A stretch of DNA of 64,000 nt, from contig KV424066.1 in assembly GCA_001632435.1 (NCBI GenBank), positions 2,198 through 66,197 of the forward strand, in the 5' to 3' direction. The position numbers were made by a program, and so were the translations under genes. This stretch comes from Calocera cornea HHB12733 (lineage: Eukaryota; Basidiomycota; Dacrymycetes; Dacrymycetales; Dacrymycetaceae). Under the pieces are notes generated by a model. That model had not been told where the DNA came from. It saw nothing but the letters and a program-made list of their open reading frames with translations, and searched no databases. The first letter of the stretch is position 1. Each line of letters begins with the position of its first letter. Shown in pieces: positions 24,501-34,705 of the stretch.

Positions 24501-25678
24501 TAAGGTGGTATGGTCGGGTAATGTGAGGCAGGACAAGAGCCCGACTGCATTGCTCCTAAGGTAGAGTTAGATGGGCAGTACGGAGAGGCGTAAGAGAATT
24601 ATATATAGCGTACGCCTCAATAAATGGAATGAAAGCAGTTATGTAGCGCTTGTGTATGACGGGGTTGCCCTGGATAGAGAGGATGAGCAAGGCAACTGAA
24701 AGGGATGATGAAGAGACGGTACGCACTGGAAAAGTGTGGGAATATGCAGGTGAGACGCGGAGCAAGGCAATAAAGTCCGAAGAAGGGGGAGAAACCTGGG
24801 GTAGGATACGTCGGGACCGGACAGGCCGGTGTCGCAAATGATTTTCTTCTGCGGTGGGAGCAGTGTGGCGTTGCATGCTGCGGCTGCGCGAGGAGAGCGT
24901 GAACGTACGAGCTTGAGATTGAGAGAGCGTGGGTGCGGAAGCCACGGCGGACTCAACGCAATGAGGTTGAAGGGCCGGGGGGGGAGGAAGCGAATTACTT
25001 TCGGAATGAGAGGCGAGTATGCGACAAACGGCGTCTTGGGCGGTATTCAGACCGGATCCGGTAGGTGCCATAATACTGAGGAGATTCTGAGCGAGTTGAG
25101 GGTCGTGCGGGGTGCGAGGAGGGAGGCTGTTGGCAAAAGCTGAGGTGAGACTTGGGGGGTTGAGTCGGCCAACGTTGGACGGGTCGTTGGGTAGAGGTTG
25201 GGACGGCAGGTGATTGAGAAGTGGATGGGTGCAAGAAAGGCAAGGAAGGAGTACGATACTTGGGTCCATGGGTGGATAGACACCATCGGAGAGGTGAAAT
25301 CCGGGGTGGTCATGAGGAAGAACAAAGCAGGTGCAGACGCAATGCGAGTGGGTAGGGAGAGGTTGAGAGGGTAGGGCAACGCATGGATGAACGAAGTGTC
25401 GCACGGTACTGTGGACAGGGCGGGTCGACATACGGAGCAGTATGGGGTGGGGAGCGGTAGAGGTAATTGACAGCGTATAGGTTAGGTCGAATAAGAAGAA
25501 AGTGATAGACAGCAGAAGGGACTAGGACAGCTGCGGAGTGAGGTGGATGCAGGCTGAGCGACTCGGACAGAGGAGAGACGGGATAAGAGAGAGGCGTGGA
25601 ATCCGGTTGGGAGGTAAGGCGTCCGGATCTCACGAAACGTGTAAGCATATGGTAGGACCAGGCCGTAAATGGATCCAT
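21533..25678 (-). CDS. Large proline-rich protein with HECT-like C-terminal region
   Basis: A multi-exon minus-strand gene runs from an ATG at 25678 (MDPFTAWSYHM) to a stop at 21533. I did not resolve all junctions. The N-terminal half is Pro/Ser-rich and disordered, including tandem PYPPSSVITRP-like repeats at about 23.6-23.8 kb. From about 23.2 kb a folded region begins (NWKISVATVNPVP, RGIGTGATLEICQATFETF, FGPASFSPLTVLVAIGGEE, LVRWLDVPDEVLPLSKQLAL). It closes with a segment containing SHCKFHACTKQVFIPLEH, which has the position and look of the Cys-containing loop of a HECT C lobe. The inference is a HECT-like ubiquitin ligase, but similarity is weak and by eye. It is the last gene before the right end of the 21 kb element and could be cargo. 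Confidence 0.45.
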
Positions 25679-25825
25679 GATAAGAGTACTGCAGACCCCA
25701 TAAACAGGTGAAGGCAGTCGCGGAGGGGTAAGCTGAAAAGGAGAAAACAAGGCGAAAATAAATAGTGGATACCGTGGGTATGGGATAGTACGGGGTCCCG
25801 CGTAGGGTCTATTGTGGGGCTGGGA

Positions 25826-26004
25826 CGGTACGTGTAGGTACAGGGCGGTACGGGTGGGTACAGGTACGGGTGCAGATGGATACGGAAGCATCCCCAACGT
25901 TACTGCCCTGTACTGTGGGTACCGGGCCGATACTGACGCGTACTGTCAGTACAGGGCAGTACACGTCAGTACACGTCAGTACACGTCAGTACGGGACAGT
26001 ATAG
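25826..26004. repeat. Right subterminal GTAC arrays
   Basis: Six strict 10-bp units (GTCAGTACAC type) fill 25945-26004, ending 39 bp from the right tip. A looser GTAC cluster is at 25826-25870. The unit has the same top-strand orientation as the left array. Confidence 0.8.
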
Positions 26005-26009
26005 CTTCC

Positions 26010-26043
26010 GTGGTAGGGGTTTTGTCCGATTTACGCTGCGTTA
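26010..26043. repeat. Right terminal inverted repeat
   Basis: Its complement aligns with 4825-4858. The 10-mer core occupies 26017-26026, 17 bp from the tip. Confidence 0.7.
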
Positions 26044-26049
26044 CGTCAC
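26044..26049. repeat. Target-site duplication CGTCAC, right copy
   Basis: Exact repeat of 4819-4824. The following sequence (gtctg.aggtaaacaacgacca) continues the paralog at 29099 onward. Confidence 0.8.
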
Positions 26050-26249
26050 GGTCTGGAGGTAAACAACGACCAGGGCGATGGGGCCGTTGTTGTCGCTCAT
26101 GACGTATGCTCGCTCGGATAATCTACCAACTCATTGTAACGTCTTCTTGAGCTGTTCTACAAAGCTATTCACCGCTGCCGGGTGATTTTCCTGCGTGACA
26201 CCAGTGCGAACACTCAAGCACGTTGCTTCCTCCCAGACAATCGCAACGA

Positions 26250-27715
26250 ATGCAGTCCACGCTTGGGTATGTCTTCACAAGTGTGCAGCGCGGTTGTGTC
26301 ATCTTTATTACAGCGACGACCGCCCAGTCTTCCTCGAAGATGGTCGCGTGAGCGGCACACTTGGACCGTCTCCCATGACAATGACTGACTCGCGCCCAGA
26401 ATGTATGGCCTCCGCACATCTACCTCCACAATATCGCACTCGCTCTGAACAACCGGCTGCCGGATGAGCACGATAGAAGCCGGGAAGTCGCGTTCCTGAG
26501 CTATGGTGCGTCTCCCTTGCGTCCGTATCTTTCTACGTTTTCATCGTCACGAATAGGAGCGTCTCATGTTGTAAGCGCGATTCACCCACCGCATCTCATT
26601 TCTGATCACTTTCAGGTGGTTACGCTCAAAACACTTCTCCAGAAAACATACGCTGTCCGGATCACATCTGCCGTCTTTGACGAGTTCCAGCACAGGCACC
26701 CATTTTGGCCGAAACACAAAGAGAGATCCGAGGTAAGATTGCAGACAGGATGGGGAACATCTGGGTCACCTGCTCGCGCAGCTCGCATCTATGATCGCGT
26801 TATTCAAGAAAAACCTGCCCGTTCCTGCTGTCTACGCGTTTGATGAAGATCAAGACAATCTGGTGGGCGGAGTGTGGACCCTGCAAGAATACGTACGCGT
26901 CTCCCCTTAATGGCTCGTTCATCGTCTGACTAGGAAGCCAGATCCCAGGTGTCCCTCTCACCGAAGTTCTAGAGAATCTCTCCGAGGAAGGAACGCGCGA
27001 CGCGTTCTTCCAACTCTCCCAGTGCATGCTCCAGGTCTTCGACATACAGCTCCCCCGAATCGGCAGCCTAGAGATTATCGGCAGTATAGAGGGCATTCGA
27101 AACCTCTCGGAAAGCGACCTGGATATCCGGGTGGGTAGACTGGTCACACTCAAAGGCCTCCGTAATCCACATATTGTCGGCCCACCCAAGGATTCTGGTC
27201 CATGGGACGACGTAAGAGAATGGCTGAAGAGTGTGGCTCAAGGCTGCATGCGCTACCAGCCTGACCCGGACAAGCCCTTACCGCCAGCCGATCCAGCATA
27301 CATTGAGCGCGTCACACAACTCATCGACGAAACCCCAGACAGCTTGCTGGGCGGCCCGCTCAGTGTCAACGGTCCTTGGGCTCTCGACATGTGGAGCCTG
27401 CACAACGTCATCGCGATCGTCCAAGACGAGAAGGTCGTCAAGCTCCGATTCCTGGACTTTGAGGGAATGCAATCCGTGCCTGCGTATGTCCGGGCAAAGG
27501 CTCCCTTCATTCAAGATGTCCCAGAAGAGTGGCTGAAGGTGCTCCTGGACTCCTTGCTGGAGCATCCTGGGTTCAGGCACGCCCATGAACAAGGCCGCAC
27601 AGCACGGCACCTGCTGAACTTGGCGGAGACTGCTTGGATTCACGATCCCGATGACACAAGCATCAAGGAATTCCGCGAGGGCAATTGGCACGATGAGGCA
27701 ACTTTGGCAGGATAA
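26250..27715 (+). CDS. APH-like (aminoglycoside phosphotransferase fold) kinase, copy A
   Basis: Six exons read in phase to 405 residues: 26250-26266, 26314-26347, 26400-26505, 26557-26732, 26782-26892, 26942-27715. The start is the in-frame ATG of MQSTLGDDRPVF. The central part is typical of fungal APH-fold kinases: LPVPAVYAFDEDQDNLVGG, then LQEYIPGVPLTEVLENL. The presumed catalytic and metal segment is MWSLHNVIAI...FLDFEG, which departs from the usual HGD..N....D pattern, so activity is uncertain. The likely class role is phosphorylation of a small molecule or protein; the substrate is unknown. A near-identical copy sits at 50.8-58.6 kb. The right end of the 21 kb element lies only about 200 bp upstream, in its promoter. 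Confidence 0.75.
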
Positions 27716-27959
27716 CGAGGGAGCTGAGCTATGGCGGTAACCAAGGTGGCGAGTGACAGGCTCGGTTCAAGTGGTCTATTCATGTTCTACGCGTGATTCT
27801 ATCACCTCTCTTGTGATGCCCTCTCAGACTAACGGCGGTGCAGCCTACCAACCGGGCGTGGGTTTGCGTGTTCCGACCGTTGCGGCACTTTTCGCAACCT
27901 CCTGAGACAGATCAGCGCAGCGGTGGTAAGTGTACGGCAGATGCACGCACTTGTCGCAG
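27716..27959. other. Short intergenic stretch
   Basis: No feature seen between the APH-like gene and the kinase relic. Confidence 0.3.
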
Positions 27960-28200
27960 TTGTCCTCGCAATTCACATTCCTTTGGTTCCAACCCATGAT
28001 CCAACCCACTCTGCATGATAAAGGGGCCGCAGTCGATATCCCTCCCGTTCCAGACGGTTGTAGAGATTGACCCAAATGCGCTCGGCCGAGGAGGAAGGAT
28101 GGTGATTTCTGCAACAATGTTCACCGATGCGGTCTGGCGGGCAGGCCCAGGCTCGGCGGAATGTAAGGGCCGGCACTCGGATGGTCCGGCTTCGGTCGCA
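27960..28200 (-). pseudogene. Kinase exon-1 relic
   Basis: Minus-strand sequence reads WVNLYNRLEREGYRLRPLY then EWVGSWVGTKGM, the N-terminal signature of the kinase family, followed after a frameshift by NCEDN. The catalytic exons are absent. The surrounding 28.2-28.4 kb may hold decayed N-terminal sequence. Confidence 0.7.
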
Positions 28201-28879
28201 CTGTGAGAGGTGATGCCAGGGCTGCGGTTGCTGCGATGACGTCGTGCTCCGTTGTCATACTTGGGAGTGGCATATCTCTTCTTCTTCACAGAGCGAGGGT
28301 GACTCTCGTCTCGCAGCGGAGCCCAGTTGTTGTGGGGAAGGATACGAGAGAGAGTTGTCGAGAGGACGATTACGCTGGAGTGGCTTCGCAGTGGGAGGCT
28401 CGACACGACTTTGGCGAGACAATGCAGAGGGGTCTGTGACTGAGCTCGGAGATTATTAGATAAAGGAGTGAGATCAAGGGAGGATGCGCACGTGAATAAG
28501 TAATACGGCCTGCGTGGTGACCGGCTCCGTGTCCTTCGGTTTTCGCCCTACCCAGTCTAACACCTCTTGCCATCCTCCCATCTGCACTCCTTTCCACTCC
28601 GCTTTCTGTGCCTCTTTGGCCTAATCACAGCTGCATGTAGCCTCTTACAGTAACTCAGCCGTACCGCATCCGGGTTTCTCTCACAGCCTGCGCAGGTTGC
28701 TGCTCGTTGGCCTTTGACAGTCCGGCTGTCCCATCGGATATCGCCACTCCGTTCAGCGAAGTTGTAAGCCGGCTGGTCTTCGGGGTAGAAGCGTCGCAGG
28801 CCATCCTCGCAAATCACTCCGACCGCGGAAAGGTCATTGGATGGATGATCGGTTTGGCGGCATGGTCATGGCCGGTTTC
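28201..28879. other. Unresolved stretch
   Basis: A minus-strand frame at 28817-28557 (MICEDGLRRFYPEDQ..., with Cys pairs) is open for 86 codons, but I find no splice partners or family. Nothing else is supported. Confidence 0.25.
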
Positions 28880-29180
28880 TTGTGCAGGTTATTCGTATAT
28901 TTGCCGCATCGATACAGCGCCATCTAACCGGCGAAACCGAGATTCCGGCTATCCGGTCGGTACGACTAGTACGACGTGAGGCGACAAGCGCGCATAGCTT
29001 CTGATGATGAAGGGAGAGTCATAGACGACGACAGAAGATAGCGGACCGCGGCGTCGAAGGATGTTTCGGCCAAAGCCGTGAGGGTCGCGCCGCGTCACAG
29101 TCTGCTGGTAAACAACGACCAAGTATAGGTCACTGGTCTGGGTAGTTATCGCTCGCCGCCTGCAGCTCGCTCAGTCCATT
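28880..29180. repeat. Paralogous empty insertion site of the 21 kb element
   Basis: The left half (to 29098) matches 4640-4824 and the right half (from 29099) matches 26050-26130. At the junction is a single CGTCAC (29093-29098). The element occupies exactly this point in the other paralog. Confidence 0.8.
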
Positions 29181-29618
29181 AATTGAATTGGTATGATATC
29201 GATTCCTGAGTCACACAAAGTCGCGAACCCTTCTGGTCATCTGCCTCTAGTAGCAGCAAAGGAAAACTTTAACACCGCAGTTCGAGAGACCGTCCTCGCG
29301 TCGCACATCGCGCCAAACCTGTCGGTGCGCAAGATCCCCATCATTTGACCACTCTCCTAAAGATCATTCATCGCTAGGTGCTATCTACATCCCAGGGAAG
29401 GCCATTCACGCCCCAGGTGACAAGGAGAAGAACGCGCTTGAAGCCGGCTTTGTGGTGATATCTCAGTAGCACCAGGGTATCACATTCATCATGTAGTCCA
29501 TATATAATGCAGTATAAGGTAAAGACTGTGATGTTATCCCGGAACGATGGTGCTGCATGTCTCATCAGTACCACAGCTCTCTGCATCGCCAACTGATGGT
29601 GCTCACCGACGTCACAGT
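29181..29618. other. Gene-poor stretch
   Basis: A minus-strand frame (29700-29374) is open but overlaps the end of the next gene in another frame and has no supporting motif. Nothing else seen. Confidence 0.25.
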
Positions 29619-30170
29619 CTAAGATTGGGTCACAGATATGGCCCGAGGACTTCTCTTCTTTCGGTTCTTCTTCCATCCCCGAGCTCGTCTCGAACAACAT
29701 CGCAGCGTTACATCCACACTATCCTCCATCCTTCGACATGAAATCATCATAGCTCCCCGGGTATTTGTCGTTCGTTCGCCGTCTTTTCGGCCGTCAGTGG
29801 GCATGCTAATGAACCAGGCAAGCTGCACATCGTCGGTCATGAGGTGAGTTGTAAGATATTGGGACTGCAAGGTCTCATGTAGGGAGAGCGTTGCGGAGTA
29901 CCTTTCGACTTTTGCTTCGTCGTGAACGGGGCGACACCTAGCTGTTTGAGAAAGGCCACAATCGGAGCCGACGGGCGCGCCCTGGTGATAGACTTGTAGT
30001 TGCGCCCCGATAATCACACTGCTGCTATAGCCCTTCCAACCACGCACAAGGCTCCCTCTATGATTGAGACAAGGCATTCCAATGTGGTGCCATAGATACC
30101 CTCGGGCGTCCATCGCCACTGGAATAACGACTCCATGGTAAAGAAGCCAGACTGAGGTGATCTTCGACAT
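29619..30170 (-). CDS. Hypothetical protein, 183 residues
   Basis: An uninterrupted frame starts at an ATG (30170) with MSKITSVWLLYHGVVIPVAM and ends at 29619. A 36-bp in-frame segment near 29938 has donor and acceptor-like ends and could be a short intron. The C terminus is very basic (RARGWKKNRKKRSPR). No family recognised. It lies just beyond the 3' end of kinase locus 3, on the same strand. Confidence 0.4.
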   Translation of the reverse strand: MSKITSVWLLYHGVVIPVAMDARGYLWHHIGMPCLNHRGSLVRGWKGYSSSVIIGAQLQVYHQGAPVGSDCGLSQTARCRPVHDEAKVERYSATLSLHETLQSQYLTTHLMTDDVQLAWFISMPTDGRKDGERTTNTRGAMMISCRRMEDSVDVTLRCCSRRARGWKKNRKKRSPRAISVTQS

Positions 30171-30305
30171 TGAGCAGTGATCACTTGTGCCTAAGTTACC
30201 GCAATATCCTAGTTCAAAGTAGCTATCAATGACTAGTAGCTATCAATGACTGATGCCCAACCGCTCGTTCTGCTCGTCCCGTGGCCCCACGAGGTGGTCG
30301 ATACA

Positions 30306-31757
30306 TCAGACTATCGGCCGCTCTGGGAATAACTCCGTGGGCAGCCCGAACCTGTAAGAATGATAAAGCAACCTGAAGTATTCGCCAATCTCCCATAGTC
30401 GCTGGCGAAGAGAGTGGCCAGACGACCAAGTCCACCCAATGCGACCTCTCATTTGCCGCGGCTTGACCGATCGAAGTAGTCGAACGAAGCTAGTCTTTAC
30501 TTGAGCGATGGTTGGACGATCATCGGGGTTGTTGTCTATCATTCCTTCAAAAGCTGTGAGGGTGAAGTGTAAACCGGGACGATGCTAAGAAAAACATCAG
30601 CCCGCCCATTCTTAGTACAATGTGTTATGCCAATACCCACCCTGATGTGGCCGATCAGTGTCATTCCAAGAGCAAAGACATCCTGCTTGAATGGATCCAG
30701 TGGTGCGTTCTTGTTGGCGAAAAACTCGGGCGGCAGATAGGCTGCTGCTGTCAACCGGACTGGCTTCCGCTCCTCGTAGCTAGAGAACATGGAGCTCGAG
30801 CCGAAGTCGATGTAATAGTATTTGACTGGTGCTTGAATGCGGGTGAAGCGTCTGAGGCGAGTTTCGGGCATGCGGTGGTAAGGGTTCAAGGTGAATGCTC
30901 CGTGAAATCCATCGGGAAAGATCGGCCTGGGATCCATGAGAATATTGCCTCCATGTATGTCGCTATGTACACTCAGTCATACACCGAATCAATAGTACGG
31001 AAATCACGTACCCATGAGCCACGTTGTGTGCGTGCATGTACTCCAAGCCCTGAGGGGTGTCAGCACTCCGCAAAAATCCGTCGTTAGCCAACTGCTTACC
31101 TCGAGCACTTGGAGAATAAAACAGAGGCCCTCAGCAACCATAACAAGAGGTGGTTCATCCCAGGTTCGAAAGAGCGGCTCCACAAGAATTAAGTCGAGCG
31201 CGTGGCTGAACCCTTCAGGCCTTAACTTGTCTAATAAGGGGATGCAGTGGTTCTGAGGATCGTTCACACGTGAGGGATCGGAGAAGTACTCCAGAACGCT
31301 GAGCTCTGGGCCGTCCCGATCACTTTGGTTCCATATCTTGAGCAGAACTTGGGACCCATCTGACATACGAACCGCATCAAGGGTTATTTGATGATCCTGC
31401 AGAGTTCCGTTGGACAAAGCGTGGAACGATGTGATGAGAACGCACGACCAAACCGATGCTATCCTCACAGCTCTCCGGTCGTCTCTTCGTTCCTATCCAA
31501 GATCCGATCCATCCAGGGCGATACCGCGGCCGGAGCATATAACCCATACTCTCGAGAGTCTCTTGAACTCTCGACCAGTTACCTTCCGCATTGCTGAGCG
31601 CGTATGGTCCATGTACGTCGACCGGGTTATCTTCAGCTGACGGCCCGGCTTCACTCGTGGCTGGTGGGTCTCCAGGTGGAATAGTTGGATGGGAGATGTG
31701 CACATTACCTGAAGCACTCTTGCTAGTCCATGAGGTATCGGTAACTTGTTCAGACAT
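30306..31757 (-). CDS. Intact protein-kinase-like gene (kinase locus 3)
   Basis: Five exons (31757-31446, 31396-31100, 31049-31012, 30962-30641, 30584-30306) join in phase to 415 residues, with introns of about 49-56 bp. The disordered start is followed by RPRYRPGWIGSWIGTKRRP...CEDSIG. Kinase motifs are VLLKIW (K124), DIHGGNILMD (D217, N222) and YYYIDFGSSSMF (D268). The tail has IGWTW and FGLPTELF as in the other copies. Exons 2, 3 and 4 (297, 38, 322 nt) have the same lengths as in locus 4, so the duplication kept gene structure. All core catalytic residues are present, so activity is plausible. It is divergent from the small gene at 32310. Confidence 0.88.
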
Positions 31758-32309
31758 AGTGCTTCAGGGTGATTCGACACCGTTTGGGAGAGAAACACTG
31801 GCAGGGGCGCGTCGCCAGGATCTGCCCATTTATCAACGGTGGCTGTACTAGAACGACCCTGAACGGTATTCAACACTTGGGCCTTTGTCCTTCAGCATCA
31901 TGGCCCTCCGTGCCGGTGTTGCTACGCATTGTTTCTTTGGCCTCCTTGGTACTGGAGATGTTGCTATGGCTTCCGACAATAACTCCACTGGGACGTGTAG
32001 TCCACAAGTCTTCCCATGACATCCTCAACTTTCCTCCTGCAACGCTCCGAGACAAAGGCGCTTTGGGTCCGTCTCTCCCGATATGAGCGTCTGTCCGTGC
32101 ACACATGAGCCTCTATGCCGCCACTGGGAGTGTATCAAGTGCTGTTTGGTTGCGCCCGGGCGAAGCTTTGCGCAACAATTGTGCTGGCTGACGGGTCGCG
32201 TATTTCTACCCAGGCTAACTAGATTGGCCCAAGCCAACCGTCGCTCTCTGCACCCCTTTGCTAAGTTTTCAACCGAAACAGCACTCACTTTCACTTGGTA
32301 CACGCCGGG
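31758..32309. promoter_or_regulatory. Putative bidirectional promoter
   Basis: This 552-bp spacer separates the kinase start (31757, minus) from the start of the small gene (32310, plus). No specific motif was identified; the assignment rests on position. Confidence 0.35.
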
Positions 32310-32934
32310 ATGGCAGCTGAGATTACAGGGGCTGTGATAGCTGGTGTCGCGCTGGGCCTTCAGTCAGGTGTCCAGTGCGTACTTTCTAGCTCGAACGTGT
32401 CGCGTCTAGTCAGCCTCTCACCCTGATGGCAGGGTCGTGACCTCGTATACCCCCAACAGCGTTGCAACACGAGTCGCCCGGACCTATATTGAAAATCAAG
32501 AGCTAGAAAAGCAAGCGCTTGAATCAAACGTTGCGCCAACCACAGTAACAAAGCTGATGGAACAGCATAGCAGGTGGGTCTCACGACCAAAATGAACATG
32601 GAAACAAGCTCAAAACGCGTATAGAGCAATGAGTCACATCCGAGACTCAATTGAGCGGGAGAAAGAACTGTACCAAACTTCAGAAGGAAGTACTTTTATC
32701 CAGCGGGTCTACGTAGGAATTCAAAGCTTCTACTATAACTTGGTGGGCGACCGCGTGACCCAGAATACCAAGAAGACTCTTACTGTTCGTCAGATCGCTT
32801 TGAATGAGCTCCTCGGATCTGACGAGTCTGTAGTGCCTAACCTCACAAGAGAAATTCTGCCAGGCTTACGATCGTCAGACTCAACATCAAAGACCAACAG
32901 CACTTTCAAGTGCCAGAACAGACCTGACTCATGA
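32310..32934 (+). CDS. Small protein with hydrophobic N terminus, divergent from kinase locus 3
   Basis: Three exons (32310-32374, 32433-32573, 32625-32934) read in phase to 171 residues with good splice ends (GTGCGT...CAG, GTGGGT...TAG). It begins MAAEITGAVIAGVALGLQSG, a hydrophobic helix at the extreme N terminus, followed by long amphipathic helices (YIENQELEKQALESN, AMSHIRDSIEREKELYQ). A start of this kind is seen in fungal HeLo-like membrane-active domains and N-terminal domains of STAND proteins. I cannot tell more by eye, and the resemblance may be only compositional. It may have further 3' exons, since the frame 32953-33252 is open. Compare the gene at 46411-47587, which has the same layout beside kinase locus 4. 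Confidence 0.6.
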
Positions 32935-34289
32935 TCGTGAGCACTTCTCCACTTGGATCTCTGCTTACCGCTGATGGGAGCTCACCGGGTTTCAGGTAAC
33001 AATTGGCTTGCTAACCATGTCGCAAAACGTGAGACGGGCGCCATGCCAAACGGAGAACATACCCATTCTTTTACCGCAGCCGCCATTGAGATGCAGGAAA
33101 TGGGCAACCCCTTCAAGAGCGCTGGTTCCCCGTCAAGCGAGACAGGCGAATACCATGTGAGACGTTGTGTTCTTGCTTGGCTTGCGTCTTCTGATGCTAG
33201 ACAGAGTGGGGTACCGAACGAGCATCCAAGTAAAGGTCTCTCCAAGGCCTAAGTCTGCCGAGCTCGGTATACCTGTACCACATTGGGCAGAGGCTGTACC
33301 CATACGCTGTCACAGTTCCGGTTTGCTATCAGAGGACCAGTGACTAACTGACAAAAGCTTTTCATATTTCCTACGTATTCTGTAGCGAGTCCTTGAGTAG
33401 TGCCGCTTGTTGTTCAGCCCGATACCCCCTTTTTTGTTGTACTTATTAAGATACTCGGGACCACTATATCAGCAATTGAGGGGATGTTGACAAGGACCAA
33501 TCAGGAATTGCCACGTAACGGAGGTCCCAATGACCTTCCTGGCATCCATCATGATGTTTCCGCTGAAGGTCCCTGTCTAAGAGAGGGAGCAAAGCAATCA
33601 CACCTGCCTGTAATCGGTGGATCCGACGAGGCTTGGAGCACATAGAAGTAAACTGGATCTTCTAGGATGTGCCGATTTGTCTCCAATGTCACTTGAACTC
33701 CCCCAAACCTGCCTTCGACGCTTGTGGGAGATCTCGGCAGTGCGTTTGGTTGCTGCAGCCAGAACGTCAGCATATGATATATTCAGCCTCTTGTAATTTG
33801 AAGCTTCTGAGAGTTTCAGGAAAATGCTTATAGTCCGAAGAAGCAGCGAAGCCTCACTGGTACACGGGAGGCTACTCAGTGGGGGTATATGTCACGGTTG
33901 ATTAACTTATTCCATTGAATTACATTGATGAAGTCTTCCTCGAGATGCTCAGACCGTACAGCGCGCTCACGTTGCTTACCGCCGGCGGTCCCTGGTGTCT
34001 GAGATAGCAATAGGTGGCAATCACATTCATCTGTGAAATATGGCTTCGAATGCAACAAGCAGTGGAAGAGGCGAAAGCGACCGGCCAGACCCAGCCGGTT
34101 GCCTTCAAGTGGAACTTCGGGAGGGAAATGCAATCCGGGGGAGAGAACACTCGAGAGAAAACGGCAACGAGCAAAATCAAGTGCATGGTGACTGTGCCTG
34201 ACCTCAGGCGAAGGAAGGATCAGACGCGCCGCGTAAGACACAAAGGCAGGAGCCCAACTGTCCCTCGACGCCCCGGGCCGCCGGCCATA
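32935..34289. other. Gene-poor stretch
   Basis: A 99-codon plus frame at 32953-33252 could be an added exon of the preceding gene. Frames on both strands at 33876-34337 overlap each other and carry no recognisable motif. Confidence 0.3.
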
Positions 34290-34493
34290 ATGGTTGACAA
34301 CTGCCAGTGCACGCCTGTCTCTTGGCGTCACAAGTGAAGCACTTGTTGCGGCCCAAAGAAATCACAATTCGAAGCGGACCACAACGGCAATGCGTCAGTA
34401 CCGTCATGGATCTGAGTAAGGCAAGTGGTTTGTCTATTGTACGGTACATCGCTGGCCATAAGAGGCAACTCCGCGTTGCTCCGCCGAGCGTAC
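34290..34493 (+). repeat. Dispersed repeat, copy A
   Basis: It matches the minus strand of about 42763-43000 (copy B). The two share tgccagtgcac, tgtctcttggcgtcacaagtg, cgaagcggaccacaacg and a perfect terminal stretch of about 40 bp ending in ccgcgttgctccgccgagcg at 34493. Inner parts have diverged. No reading frame is convincingly conserved, although GHKRQLRVAPPS is readable in both. Confidence 0.75.
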
Positions 34494-34705
34494 CCGGACA
34501 CGTCCGTCTGCCGCGCTGTGGTCATTGCTCGCAACCTGCATGCTCGCTCAAATACTCGATTGACTTGGTGAAAATGAAATATCCACTTGAGCGTCCTACA
34601 GACCAATCTGACATTCTCATCGTCTCGCTGCCTTGGAACGCTTTTGGTAATTGGAGGTCAGCAGGGGCAGAGAGTGCTACGTTCTCTTCACAGCTTGTTC
34701 AATAG

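Larger units (their letters stand above)
4825..26043. mobile_element. Putative 21.2 kb TIR DNA transposon with integrase and cargo genes
   Basis: Seen: the two ends align in inverted orientation from the first base (TA...), with an identical 10-mer GACAAAACCC starting exactly 17 bp from each tip (4842-4851 and the complement of 26017-26026). A 6-bp direct repeat CGTCAC flanks the block. Ten-bp-periodic GTAC arrays lie just inside both ends. A paralogous locus near 29.1 kb is contiguous across the insertion point with one CGTCAC. Inside is a DDE integrase-type gene (9894-11753) plus about eight other genes on both strands. Known: large eukaryotic DNA transposons have subterminal repeats and short target duplications. 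Inference: the whole block moved as a unit. Six-bp duplications with an IS3/retroviral-type integrase recall the IS3EU class, from memory only. The TIR outside the core is degenerate (about half matching over 34 bp), so the insertion may be old. Confidence 0.75.

Noticed and set aside
4825..26043. A Starship-type element
   Set aside because: No tyrosine recombinase (DUF3435) gene was seen. The ends, the 6-bp duplication and the DDE integrase point to a cut-and-paste DNA transposon instead.
28557..28817. 86-codon frame with Cys pairs as a zinc-finger gene
   Set aside because: Cys spacing fits no known finger, and no exon partners or homologous copy were seen.
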